DNA of 64,000 nucleotides. It comes from Amyelois transitella (taxonomy: Eukaryota > Arthropoda > Insecta > Lepidoptera > Pyralidae). The stretch's first letter is position 1, and every line of letters begins with the position of its first letter. This document shows positions 41,346 to 54,000 of the stretch, piece after piece. The notes beneath the pieces are model-generated. The model had not been told where the DNA came from, searched no databases, and worked only from the letters and a program-made list of their open reading frames with translations. The stretch spans positions 6,223,001 to 6,287,000 of the forward strand of contig NC_083509.1 in assembly GCF_032362555.1 (NCBI RefSeq). Reading direction: 5' to 3'. Made by a program: the position numbers and the translations under genes.

Positions 41346-42004
41346 GACGAAAGAACAGAAAATATTATACTACAATGCAATCGGTTTCGCGCTCTGTGAT
41401 TGTTTTTTTATGGAACAACAAACAAATCTAGGTACCTATGGAACACCACACTCAGTCTCATATTTATTAGTAAGTTACTACGTTATTTACATTTAAAATT
41501 AAATAAAATACTTAGTTACTTCTTACTCTACGAATGAAACCCTTTACGTCTTATCTGCGTTTATTGTGTTACTCAGTTTCCCTACTCTGTAACCGCTGAA
41601 GCAATCCAGATGAAAAGCAGGCTTAGATCCATTGCGATGAAAAATAAATTCATCACACAGAAGGGCACGTCAAACTTATAATAGTTTTCTTAATTTCTAT
41701 ATTTTTTAAATGATTTTTTCTTCTTCTTTCACTTTATCCTGTGCTACACATTAATTTGTGACGTGACTCCCGCGACGCCCGGTTGTTCCCCGCCATCGTA
41801 ATGCCACGCGTCCTATCGCGACCTTATTTATTATTTATTGAAAGTAATTACAATGCCATTTTTATGCTAGATACACGCCTAAAACGAAAGTATAAATGCA
41901 ACATTTTTAGAAGGTTAGATTTCCTACTTAGCAAATAACTAGGTACTTAATTTTTTTTATTATTTATAGTAATCCAAATATCTTCTTATCCGATACCTAC
42001 TATA

Positions 42005-42200
42005 TAATTATATTCAAATTCAAATTCAAATTCAAAATTTTTATTCATTATTATAGGATACCTCCATATCGCTTAATAATTGTCGTATGGTTTAACAACT
42101 TGGTTGACGTCAAATAAATTACTTAAAAACTAAGTTTACTGCCGCTTCCAAGGCGTCAGTGCAGAAGAAGCGGTAACAAACTGCACTGCAGCATTTTCTT
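42005..42200 (-). repeat. LINE/SINE 3'-end remnant
   Basis: Tandem attcaaattcaaattcaaattc followed by aaaatttttattcatt, then gccgcttccaaggcgtcagt and gcagaagaagcggtaacaaa, actgcactgcagc. I recognise this combination from 3' ends of lepidopteran retroposons. Confidence 0.55.
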
Positions 42201-42739
42201 CAACAACGTCAACTTCACAATATTAAATTATACTTAGAATAGAATGTGGACGGGAGAATACTTTGTTCACGGGAGATTTATATATTTATGAGATTTAATA
42301 TTGAAATAAGAAAAATATATATATATATATTTTATGGATTGCCAATTTTAAAAAGATTTATGTACAGAGTGTACTGAAATTTTGATTTAAGTTCAAATTA
42401 AACTACAATTAATTACGAGGTTCCTGTGCCAAGCTCGAGCCAGATGTTTTTATCATTAAGGTAATCATCAGTCCTATAATAAGCCTTCTCACAAAGTACT
42501 TTCTTTACATACTCTTTGAATTTTCGGTTGGGCATATCAAGAACAATATAATCCAATAAATTCAATATTTACGGATTCCTGAATACCAGTCTCAAACTTA
42601 TCTCCGTCCTACTCCATGTTAGCTACACGTCATTGGAATAAACTACCTTTTCTGGTTTTTAATATAAACTTACATGTATTGTGACGTGACTATCGTAAGG
42701 AAATTAATGTATATTTAATTATTTAAGTCCGAGGTAAAT

Positions 42740-42910
42740 ACGATATCTTGTAAATGACCTGTTCTTCACCCTTGCCTCAATTTTGTATGCGATCCTCTTA
42801 ATGTCAGGTTGGCTGGAAGAGTTCCCACTTTGGGATAAGCCCGTATTTGTACTGTACTACTGTTTTATATTTGTAATGTACTCCTTCATTGAACAATACA
42901 GCATTTACTT
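42740..42910 (+). repeat. Retroposon 3'-end remnant
   Basis: cttaatgtcaggttggctgg, aagagttcccactttgggat and aagcccgtatttgtactgta match the 3' end of a dispersed lepidopteran non-LTR element. Non-coding. Confidence 0.55.
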
Positions 42911-43008
42911 ACTTAAATCATAACGCAGTAGGTATCAAGGTAGGCAAAATGAAAGGAACATACTGTCTAGATTACTTCGGACACAAAAGCTAAATGTACT
43001 TAAGTAAT

Positions 43009-43285
43009 ATACATACATACATACATATAATCATGTCTATGTCCCTTGCGGGGTAGACAGAGCCAACAGTCCTGAGCGGACTGATAGGCCACGTTCAGCT
43101 ATTTGGCTTTAAGATAGAATTGAGATTCGAATAGTGACAAATTGCTAGCCTATCGCCTAAAAAAAGAATCTCAAGTTTGTAAGCCTATCCCTTAGTCGCC
43201 TTTTACGACATCCATGGGAAAGCGATGGAGTGGTCCTATTCTTTTTTGTATTGGTGCCGGGAACCACACGGTTCACACCACACTT
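43009..43285 (+). repeat. Family A SINE-like element, essentially complete
   Basis: Best copy in the window. Starts with tacatacatacatacatata, then cttgcggggtagacagagcc, ggccacgttcagctatttgg, cctatcccttagtcgccttt, tacgacatccatgggaaag, gagtggtcctattctttttt and ends gccgggaaccacacgg. Little divergence suggests a fairly recent insertion. Confidence 0.9.
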
Positions 43286-43812
43286 AGGTAAGTAATATAA
43301 GTAAATAAATAAATGTTTCTTTAAATGAAGCCATTAATTTATGAAACTAATGTACCTACTTAATTATAGTTACTTTTACAATTATATTGGCCAAACAACA
43401 AAACTTATTATAAAAATTTTGTCAAACTACTTACAACTTTTTATATTTATTTATTCCTTCTATTTTCTGCCCTGGCACACCATCCTTGTACAGTTCACGA
43501 ATTGTCTCAATACAAATAGTCCGTATTTACAGTTTGTTTGGCGGCCCCCCGGATGAAAAACAAAAGTCGCCGCGGTAAAATATGTGATCACTTAGCGACC
43601 TGCAATCAAACAACGACCTTCTAGTTTTTCTCTCTCGCAGGACACTCCGGCTTTACGGTGATATTTCTAAGTTAGGTACTTCCTACAATCTTGTGTACTC
43701 CCGAGTTACTGAAGTATCTAAATATAAGTGAAAGTTCATCTTGAATATGATATAATATAATTACAATCTGAACTTTGAAAATTTTGCATTAACTTAACAT
43801 CAATCTAAGTTA

Positions 43813-43913
43813 TAAGAAAATCATAAGTTTAAAGAATACAAGTGTTGTATTTTGCTTTAGCTATGTTTTTATTATCTATCGCTAACAAATAAATAACATA
43901 ACAAATAAAAGTA
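43813..43913 (+). repeat. Direct repeat, copy 2
   Basis: Identical over 51 bases to 40788..40838, 3,075 bases away in the same orientation, with weaker similarity in the preceding 50 bases. Confidence 0.85.
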
Positions 43914-43984
43914 CTTACGTATGTCCGAATATATTTTACAACACATAATACCTATACTTAACTTTACTAGGTACATACATAATT

Positions 43985-44245
43985 AACATACATACATATG
44001 ATCACCCTTGCGTGGTTGACAGGGCCAACAGCCTTGAAAAGGAAGAAACGTGGCCTACGTTTAGCTGTTTGGCTTAATGATAGAATTAAGATTCAAATAG
44101 CGACAGGTTGCTAGCCCATCGCCTAAAAGAAGAATCTCAAGTTTATAAGCCTATCGCTAAGTCGCCTTTTATGACATCTATGGAAACGAGACGGAGTGGT
44201 CCCATTCTTTTTTTTTATTGGTGCCTGGAACTACACGGCTCATAC
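43985..44245 (+). repeat. Family A SINE-like element, near complete
   Basis: acatacatacatatgatcac, gttgacagggccaacagcc, cgacaggttgctagcccatc, gcctaaaagaagaatctcaa, gtcgccttttatgacatcta and a tttttttattggtgcctgga end. Same orientation as the copy at 43009 and about 700 bases from its end. Confidence 0.88.
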
Positions 44246-44499
44246 ATAATTAATTAAATAGAAATACAATCCCGAATTTATTATATATGATATTTTACTA
44301 ACAACTAAGTAGGTAAGTGTAAAGAGAAAATAATCGACCTTCCATCGAATCAAGCATTCGAATGAGCGACTTTGTCTTTACATTTCAGCTCAAACGTTTA
44401 TTTAAGTTGACAGGTAGTAGAGTTAGTGTAATGACAATTTGCATAGATTCGTCCTTGACCAAATCAGGCTAGCACAGAGCAATAACAACACTTACCAAG

Positions 44500-44640
44500 A
44501 AGGGACTCCAGCCGTGCGGCGAATGTTGTCTAATTTGATTATCCTCCGGTTATGGCTGCGTGCGTGCCTCCACCTACACTTCTAATTCGATTTGTACCCT
44601 CTGCCAGCCACATGCCACTGCATCTATTGTCCCCGACTTC
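44500..44640. promoter_or_regulatory. Intergenic non-repetitive island
   Basis: gactccagccgtgcggcgaa, tgtctaatttgattatcctc and gctgcgtgcgtgcctccacc. TAATTTGATTA (TAAT-N3-ATTA) recurs here near 44530, the same dimer site as in PHDP intron 3. Regulatory candidate. Confidence 0.35.
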
Positions 44641-46009
44641 TGCTGTTTTTAATTAACGGATAACAACTTAAACTGTTCTGGGTGAATTTGCGTTTACTTG
44701 AAAATTGCTTCAAGTAATAAGATTATTAATTGAGGTAGGTTAATATTTATAAAATAAAAATATAACAAACAAAAACTATTTATTTGAAAAAGTACACTAC
44801 TGCTATATTTAAACAATAAAAACTAGGTTATGCCTATTAATTAAAAGTAATTTGTGGTCATCTTCTTCATAAAGATGTGGTTAGGTATATAAAAAAAATA
44901 TATAATTTGACTACAGATATTTTTGTTTTAAAATAAATAATTGTTTGAATACTTATTACAATACAATCAACTTTGTCATTAAAATTTTCACATACCGTAA
45001 GCACAGTCAACAATGTAGGTATAAAGAAAACAAATAAAAAAATTACATTCGATTAAGACCATAATTAAGTGGACAATCTTAGTTTAATACTGACTAAAGC
45101 AAAGTGATCGTTTAGTTTATATAGGTCAGCAAAATAATTTTTTTCGCTTCAGATGTGTTTTAAGATAGATAAACTCTTTTCTCAGTTTTGGTTGGATTTT
45201 TTAAAGCTACCTTAAATTTTTAGCTTCAGAATAGTTTTGACGTATTCAGGTGCAGCTACCTAATTGATCACCACCGCTCCTGCCTTTTGACTCTGGAAGC
45301 AGTGCAGACGAAGCCAACCCTAACCAGGGGTGCGGGGGACAGGCAGAGCACCTGCGGCCATGATTGATGACACAACCATCGCCATGATTGCTGACGCCAT
45401 TAGCTGAGATCTCACTGACGCTCCTGTCGCCTGCGTAGGTGCAAACAATGATTAAGAAACTTTTTAATGGTCTTTTAATGAAACGGTATCATCAACAATA
45501 GGAATATTAATGTTTATAATTGGGAATGTTTATGAATTTTTTTTTTGGTTGGTATATCATGGTTGGTACTCATATGAGTACTATTATCAATCATAACATA
45601 TTTAACCTTCCAAATATTGCGATACTAGTTACAAAAAATACCACCTATCTTGTTTATATTTAAACTCTGATCTCATTTTTAATGTAGGTCTCATCATTTT
45701 ATGAGTGTACCAGGTTGCATGGCTAGCGGGTCGTCTGCCTAAACCTATCTAATTTGAAGAGTTGCTACACGAAGTGACTGCCGCGTGACCTCCACAGTCA
45801 AGACGCTTTAAATACGTTTTATTAAGATGATTCTTACTACGTCCAGGGGTAAAATTCTAATAGATTGTTTTCTATTGCCGACAACCCAACGACAAATTTA
45901 AAAAGGAAAATCAATGTGCCTGCTAAATCTGTCCATACATACATCTTGAATCCTATAAGTAAAGTTCGTATATTAATCATTGAAATTTACACTGAAAGTC
46001 CGATACGAC

Positions 46010-46115
46010 ACCGATTGGCGAGTAAACAGAGGACGCGAATGCTGTAAGGCGAAGGAGGGATGTCGGCAAACCCGGGCGTTTGCTCGAAAAAGCCAAGCGA
46101 ACACGGGGCGGTCGG
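46010..46115. promoter_or_regulatory. Intergenic GC-rich island
   Basis: acaccgattggcgagtaaac, agaggacgcgaatgctg, gcaaacccgggcgtttgctc (an imperfect inverted repeat around cccggg) and acacggggcggtcggtcgc. Candidate regulatory element. Confidence 0.25.
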
Positions 46116-46194
46116 TCGCAAAATAACTAGTGTACAGTGATCCCTTGCTTGTTTCAAAAATTAAGATGTCTAATATAAAATAATTGTCTAGTTC

Positions 46195-46245
46195 CTTACA
46201 TATATCTAATTACGGGGTAGACAGAGCCAACAGTCTTGAAATGAC
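46195..46245 (+). repeat. Family A 5' fragment
   Basis: ttacggggtagacagagccaacag and tcttgaaatgactg match the family start; the remainder is absent. Confidence 0.65.
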
Positions 46246-46529
46246 TGAAATAAATATCTAATCATCGAAGATAAATTAAACAATAAACATACCGCAAATG
46301 TGGTCGACATCTCTAAATTGCATCTATATTTTTGATAAGTTCCTCACTGACAAATTCAGGAGCGAATTCTTTAATTTTATTTATGTCAATATAAATTTTA
46401 TGTGTATAGAATGGTATCTAGACTTTACCGTGTAGCTGGGTAAGGTTCACTAACGTGAGCAGACTGCATACTCATTTATTTGCAGCTCGTAACCAAACAA
46501 TCCAGAAGCATGATGACTTCTGTAGCGAC

Positions 46530-46710
46530 ATTATTTTTTAATCGGGCGGTCGGAGCAAACACGTCGTCTCGGGGGATCCGCTCATTAGTTGCTCAAACAC
46601 GCCGGCGGCCACTTTGACAAGCGTCAGACTCCGGGTCCTCTCCGGCCGGCAATCTTCCCCTTCAATGATCTAACGCTAACTATAAAGAGCGATTGGCCCG
46701 GCGGATAGTA
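46530..46710. promoter_or_regulatory. Intergenic GC-rich island
   Basis: tttttaatcgggcggtcgg, aacacgccggcggccacttt and tctccggccggcaatcttcc in AT-rich flanks. Candidate regulatory element. Confidence 0.25.
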
Positions 46711-47839
46711 AATAGAAGCGGTTATTGACTTAAGAGTAAATAACCTTGTCGAAATGCCAGTCCTCGAGCCCAAAAGCCAATCCTCAATTAAACTATGTAT
46801 TTGATAATGTTGATGTAAAATTTCCTAGTCGAAATGTAAATAAATATCAAAAACAAGTAAAAATAAACCGCAATTTGATATTAACTGCAACAGACCCATT
46901 ACTTGCAAAAGTCGATAGTATTCGAAAGTAAGGCTTTAGAATGAGTAAGAAGACAAGTTTAATTTTTTAATGTCTTATTATGTAGGTACTAGTAAAAATT
47001 TGTTATGTATCTACTCAATTAAGTACTTATTTACAAACAAACAAGAATATATTATAACATACGAAAGATAAATTTGGTAATATTTTTTTTATTGTAATTG
47101 TCAAAATTAACTGTTTGCTATGTCCAAAAGTTAATTTGCTAAAACAGTTTTAGACTAGTGTAAAATTAAGTCTAATCAGTGTGAGAATGCCTTAGTGATT
47201 TGAAAATGTGAAATCTATGATTGAGTGTGAATGTAAGTGTAGGAAGAAACTATATTAAAAATTAACAGTTATGATAATTTTACAATCGATTTATCAATTC
47301 GATTAAATTCTATTTAATCATTTTAGTAATAACAAATAAACAACTTGATTATATAAAAAATTAATAGCAATTAGCTACCTACATAATTAAAATAAAAAAA
47401 TGTGTGTATAATAATTTGGTCGAAATTAATGCATTATTTGTTAAGAGTTGTATCAACGTAATAATATTAATCTTTATCCAAATAAACGTGTTGTTGATTA
47501 AGATCGTTGAATTGACCGTTTAAGATTGATTAAGAATCGTGAACAAAATTGACCTTCACATCACTTAATTTGTATTAGTATGGATATCAGTGTATTATGA
47601 TAAGCGTTATTTTATTACCCATCTATTTATTTAACTATCTGACATACCAATAAAAAATAGTGACCTTATTTCGGGATCGGAAAACTTAAATTGCTTATAT
47701 ATTTATCAACAACAGGTCTGGAAAAGCTTTGATTGGGTATTTTATGAATTGATTAAAAAAAACAGGACCTACGTCAAAAATAAGTTTGTACTAAAATACA
47801 TTAATGATAACACCTTGTGCAGCATACAACGGAGAATAA

Positions 47840-47890
47840 CCATGACAGATTCTTCCACGCGTACGAAGTCCCGGACTACAGCTAGTATTA
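47840..47890 (+). repeat. Right-end fragment of the GAAGTCGCGGGCAAC family
   Basis: cacgcgtacgaagtcccgga followed by ctacagctagta corresponds to the right end GCGGACGAAGTCGCGGGCAACAGCTAGT with a few changes. Confidence 0.5.
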
Positions 47891-48689
47891 AATAAAAATG
47901 TATAACCTAAAAATTGTACTACAAACGCCACCTATGATTTAAGATGTGTAACTGTAAGGGAAAACTAGATGAGCTAAGCGATTTGTGTGAAATGAAATAA
48001 TTTAAAAAAAATATATGTATTAGAAATATTAATACAGGTTAAAAAAATCTCGCGAGGCCGCTTTTGTTAAAAGTGCGCATTTTCGCTGTTAAGTATAATA
48101 ATAAATATCGATCCATGCGAAAAGAATTAAACTTCACAGTCAAGTTTCGCAACCTGTATAGATGAAAAATTTTGATATTACAAAAATAAGCCTACCAAAT
48201 AACTCCTCCAGTGACATCTGCCGACGGTACTGTACATCGCTAAGTAGTTCTGGATAGATATCATTCCCTTCGCTTTCGAGAAGCAGGCAAAAGAACCAGG
48301 ATTAATTTTAAGCATAAAGCAAGAGCAAAGCCGTACGCCATCTACCGCTAGTAATATAGTACTATCTATATAAACAAGTGTTATGTCCCTACTTTTGGTA
48401 ATTTCGTTATACCAATTTTCCTAGTTAAACATTTTTTAACCGTACACGTACATGCTAAATGGCAGTGAGGCGCTAGGTAAAGGTTAGCTAATAATATAAA
48501 ATCTGGAGGTTTTGGTGCTTTGGTAATCTCGTCAATTTCAGAAATAATTTAAATTTTTGCTCAAGTTAACTTAAATCATTTCTAGACAGCATTTAGTCTT
48601 GGCATACGAAACTATTTTTGAATAAAATATGCCTAGGTAAATAAGAAAATAGACTCTTATTTCTTACTGAAAGAATACTAAATTAAGGA

Positions 48690-48815
48690 TTTTTCTTTGA
48701 GGCGATGGGCTAGCAACGTGCCATTATCTGAATCTCAATTTAATTCAGCTAAACGTAGCCTACACGATTATTGGCCCTGCCTATCCCATGTAGGATTAAG
48801 ACGTGACAAATGAAA
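48690..48815 (-). repeat. Family A SINE-like fragment, minus strand
   Basis: aggcgatgggctagcaacgt, ttatctgaatctcaattt, cagctaaacgtagcctac and ctgcctatcccatgtagg match the family in reverse complement; the 3' part of the element is missing. Confidence 0.7.
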
Positions 48816-49159
48816 TCTATGTAGGTAGATATGTAATCTGTCTTGGCAGTAGGTACATTACATTTTTTAAATATAAATATTATTTAATATCTCTTCTTAT
48901 ATATACCTACCTATATCAGAAAAGATTGGTACCAAAAAAAAATAATTTATTTTTATTTTGATGATATTCGATGACCTAAATAAAGGTTATATAGGTATTT
49001 TTATTCCCTTCATATTTTTCTTGAAAATTCGATTATTTTATCAATTTGGGAATATTTTACTTAATCCAGTTTGAATTTAAGCTAAGAAAAAAAAAGTAGA
49101 TATATGTATTTATAAAGGATTTAAAAGAAATATCAAATGCCGTGGTTTAAAATCATTTT

Positions 49160-50815
49160 CACTTTATTTTAAATTTTACATCATACCTCATCTGTACATT
49201 CAATTCAACCAAAAGGTTCCTATTTGTACAGTCTTAATGATAACTATAACTAAATAAACGAAAACTACCGCTGTGCTTGTAAATTAAAAACAAAACAATA
49301 TTTGTAATAAACCATTCACAACTTTCGGCTTTATAATTGAGAAAAAGTAAGACAACTTTGCTTACGACACTGCCTTAGTTATGTATAAAAGATACGTTAC
49401 ACGCTGTATGATTTTCATGAGAGCTCATTATAAAGAAGCTTACACTTATGTGAAAGTTACGTTTGTAATAGAATTAAGAGAGAAACTTGAAAGCTTGGCC
49501 ATTAATTTATTCTAATTAGTTTAATTAACATCGCGTAACGCCGCGGTGGACGCGGCTCGCTACGCCGACTTACACAATATTTACGATAAATGTACGTTTC
49601 TCTCCTAGTTCTATACCTCATACCAACATTACCTTATCATAAGGGGAGTTTTTATTTACATTAGATTCCCTATCGCGCTAATGAGTATTCAGCTCTTCTT
49701 ATATAAACATGTCTTGTTATTGTCAATCTGCTCGGCGGAAATCTGAAGTAATTTTCTCCATTTAAAGTAAGCCATTATCTTCTACGTTAAGTCTTTCTAT
49801 AAAAATATTCTTAAAAATCAAAGTTTGGTCGAAAACAGGAATGTGTAAAACATTTGACTAGAATTTACTAAAACTTAACATCGACCTAAATAAATATTAC
49901 ATACTTCAACATTTTCACTCGATATCAGTTATACAACACAACTACTTACACCTCATTGCAGGCGTTTCATTTGGAATTAGCTATAAACTGAGATCTTAAA
50001 AATTAAATTACATACAATGACACACAAAAACATACTCCAAAAATAAAACTATTCACATCATTCACAAATATTCTAAACAATCAAAAATATTGTACAATAT
50101 TTCTTTTTTCACACGTGAGCTACCACGTGGGAGCCACTAGCACAATTCACCGAAGCTTCAACTGAGAATTTGAAAAAACTTGGCATCTACAATATGAGTT
50201 ACGGACCTTAATTATCTAAATTTAATTTATTCTGATATTCCAACGAAATACAAAATCTCAAAATTTAAACATCTACAAAAGTTCAATACCTAAGTACCAT
50301 CCTTGAAGCTACGTTGGCTGTGGTGGACCCAAGAAAGTATTTGTAATTTTTTAAAATAATAAGTTGAATAATTTTGGACATCCATTGGCTTAATGCGAGT
50401 TGATAGTTCATTTTAAATTTCAGTCTTACTTAAGATTTTGGATTCACCGGAGATCATAACTATAAAAGTAACTTAAACTGTCGATTGTATTCAAACTATA
50501 ATACAATTTAAACAAATCTCTATAAATATCATAAATCTAACTCTACAGCTGTACTTTATATAAATAATTTGAGATCAATGGACAATTCTTCTATGTAATT
50601 TTAAAGCCTGAGCATTATACAATGTAAACTTTTTGCTTCGCGAGTCTCTTATCCGCCCAGGTGTGCGACAAAAAATCAATTTTAACAATAAAATTCGTGT
50701 GAATTCATAACATTTCGATCAATACGTCTCTAAAGGCTTTATTTGATAAGAGTCTTTCAATATAAGGTGAGAAAAAGAAGTTAGGTTTGGTCACCATTAG
50801 TAACTAATACGGATA
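49160..50815 (-). other. CycD: Probable cyclin D 3' UTR
   Basis: About 1.6 kb downstream of the cyclin D stop on the minus strand, free of the repeats that fill flanking DNA and uniformly AT-rich, with an AATAAA (tttatt near 49163..49170) at its far end. Extent inferred; an earlier poly(A) site is possible. Confidence 0.4.
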
Positions 50816-51099
50816 TCAGAATCGTACGTCTTGGACATCTGTGGGTGTGTCGGGCAGTTGTGTCTGGTCGGCGGCCTGTTTGTGAGGTTGCGCGTGCCTG
50901 GCTCTTGTGGCCTCCTGTGGCTGTGTCTCGCGGGCTAGCACTCTTTCCACGTGTCTGGCGACAAGCTCGGCGGCAGCAGCTGGGGCTCTGGTCAACGCAC
51001 ACAGGTCGCTGATCGACATTCTCACACGGAGACCACGCGCTGCCGCGGTAATGCACGCGACGGCAACGAGAGACGGTGGTACCAAAAGGAATTCGGTTT
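50816..51099 (-). CDS. CycD: Cyclin D exon 4 (C-terminal box, degron, stop)
   Basis: Acceptor gtcaacag precedes AA|ACCGAATTC. It completes Glu200 and encodes 201-293: TEFLLVPPSLVAVACITAAA, a basic/Gln-rich tail, and TPTDVQDVRF with TGA at 50816..50818. It is notably GC-rich against the neighbouring introns. Confidence 0.95.
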
Positions 51100-54000
51100 C
51101 TGTTGACAATGAAAACAGTACTGTAAGAAATATGAGCGATTCTAAAGAACAATACAAACTTATCCTAAACCTCTAGCTAGTCTAGCTCAGTGGAAAACAA
51201 TATTTACCTATAAAAATGACCTTTAAGAACAGAGTACCTACTGTATAAAATCTTTGCATTGCATTTCATCATTCAACATATATACTTAGTTATAAACCAT
51301 ATAGGAAGTAACAATACGTTCAATAACACGATTGGAATGGACAAATTGTTTTAAAACCAGTTCATTGTTTACATTTAAGTTTTACGTGCATCGGACGAGC
51401 AAGGGCAACTACTGTCGTGCACAAAGATCGCAGCGGGCGCAGGTAGACAGCATCTGTTGCGAGATAATTGGGATACAGACAGGTGGCTCGGACACCTTGC
51501 ATATCTTTGCTTACTCGCAACCACACATCCCGTCCTCTAAGTCAACTCATTCGAAAAGATATTATACATCTTAAAATAAAGATGTATTATTGACTTGAAA
51601 GTTCTAAAATTGTCGTGTTACATTTTGCACAATACACGCCTGCTATTGTTGTTTAGACGAACAAGGAAGGAGCCGAACAGCTGCCAGATTTGTGCATTCC
51701 GTCCCCGTCTGCATCTTGTGTACCTACCTCGGGACAATAGCGCGAGAATAATGGTAATTTACATCTTAAGTCATCTAGCGTAGGGCGCAGCTGCGATTTT
51801 GCCACGGCCTGAGACCCTCCTTGGTTCATTGTTCGAGGAAATAGGCTTCGATCGTGGCTCCCAATCAATAACTCTCAAAAGTACCGTTAAATTTTGCACA
51901 ATTCTGCGCCAATTAATAAGGTCACCAAACCGCCATTTTAAGAGAAGTGAATACTAAAGATAAAGTCAAATAAATTGAAGGGCCTTTGACGAATAGTTTA
52001 AATGGCAGATTCTTCCATTTTTATACTAAACATACATAATTATGTTTTAATTTACTGTAGCATTTGTATATAACGGTGTGGAGGTATTGAACCATAACAT
52101 ACTTATATTATAAAGTCAAGTTGGATGTATCGCAAGGCGAAGGCAGCCAAGACGCGGCAGATGTGACGGCACCTGGCGCGACCCTTCCGTCGGCTACCTC
52201 CGCAACAGCATAGGGTCACTGCCCACCTACACTACACCCTACCTTCTATTCTACTATATCCTTATAAGTCATTAACGCTATTTGCTCAAGAAAAACACGA
52301 TTGCAACACGCGAGTGCATCGTAATTTTAAGCAAAAAAACTGAGCATGAACCTTTATAAATTAATTAATGCTGGAGCTTAACTATCACATCCGGAGGCCA
52401 TTCTAACGAGGAGAAATAGGGTTATATTTACAATGAGGACAAAAATAACTGTGGTATATGTGTACGAGCTGCAATACGTATCGTGACCGCGAACATTTTT
52501 CATAGAGTTAGAGCTGATTAATAAAATCAAAAACGTTCGTGGGTCCCATATCAGCGCTGATCTCCATATCATGGGCAGCGAAGCGACGCGATCCGTTGTG
52601 CGACAGGTTGCTTGTCAGTTGGTACTGCAACATCTGCTGGTCTAACACACGCTAAGGGGCCTCTGACCCAAGACAACCACCCCCGCGTCTTACCCTACTA
52701 ATTGCCGCAGTAGAAATGACGTCTGTCCAACAGACAGCGAGGACCGTTAATTTCCGTTTGAGAAACCAGTCTACCCTAGCAGCAAATCCTAATGCAAACA
52801 TTAATGCTAAAGTGCAAGGGTTGCAAATAAGTTAATGTCTAATCGTGCAAAAAGGGTTTCAATATAGGTAACCCCCGTTAAGTTTTTATGTCTTATTTAA
52901 AAAACAAGTTCTATAAAAAGTTTACGACTATCAGTTAAGATCATCAATATTATACCATAGAAATAGTAGATATATAATTGAAATATGAACAATTTTATTT
53001 TTATGCGTTATAAATAATAAAGGGGGTTTTGTTTGCATTCGATGGTAATAACGCTTTAAAAAACTGTTTAAAAATAGAGTATAAAAAGCATAACAATAAT
53101 CGCGAGGGACGTCTCGGAAGTTGGGCTGGGTTAAACGGAAGCGCGAGATCTCGTGTCTTTGGATTTAAGTTTGGAGTTTGAAGACACATATAGCTATCGG
53201 GTTAGATAGGGTCGGCCGGGACGCCAGGTGCGCGCCGAGACGGTCTTTGTCGGAGCCTTTGTCGCGACTCAGGTCGAACCGGGACTCGGCCGGGAGTCGG
53301 GAGCGACACAATGGCTGCGGGACGTCTTCTGGCATTGTCACAAGTCAGCTGTCGCGGTCCCTTGCCCGTTCGCTAAGGCAAAAGTCGTGGACGTGATACG
53401 ATTGCTTGCATTTCGATTAAGCACATTAATGCCAACTGTGACCAATAGATATCGGTTGCATAATTTATTTGGTACGTTCCTTTGAAGTTTGAAATTTCAA
53501 AGGGCGTCGAATAAGTTAATTTATATGTTGAATAGAAATCCTCTTCATCGACCTCAACACAGCGGTTTGATCACCTACAAACAATAATGATTAAATTTAC
53601 ACTTAATTTGCTTAAAACCATAAAAGATTTTACTGGGGCAGACGTCGTATATGATGCGGTTTTTAAGAGAATCCTCCTTTTTAATTAGAAATCAGTTATT
53701 AGGTATAGCTATAGCAAAAATTAAGGCTTCGAAATGGAGTTTAATTTAATATTGGCTTCACAAACCCGAGTTGGTATTAGTATTTTATAGGGAACCTTAA
53801 AAGATCAATTTTAAATTGGCTTTCCATTAAAAAGAAGCTGGAATTAATTTTCAAAGAAAAAGTAAAAAAGGTCAAGCAGTGTTATTAACCCCTTCACACC
53901 TCTAGTAATGCACGATCAGTTACCGGCAATTATGGTGTTTCCGTTGTAACACCAACAAGAACTTGACACTCGCCAAATTTTTTAGAAGTAGTATACTAAT

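Larger units (their letters stand above)
40030..49155. other. Intergenic region between PHDP and cyclin D
   Basis: About 9 kb, AT-rich, with repeats (listed) and a few GC-rich islands (41225..41345, 41735..41825, 44500..44640, 46010..46115, 46530..46710). No supported gene. Some islands may be distal PHDP elements. Confidence 0.55.

Noticed and set aside
40738..43913. LTR retrotransposon with the 51-base repeat as part of its LTRs
   Set aside because: The shared part is only about 100 bases, there is no TG...CA boundary, primer-binding site or polyprotein between the copies, and the interior holds other repeats.
53178..53485. Plus-strand frames over the GC-rich island in cyclin D intron 3
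   Set aside because: Two different frames are open at once with no family similarity, as expected from composition.
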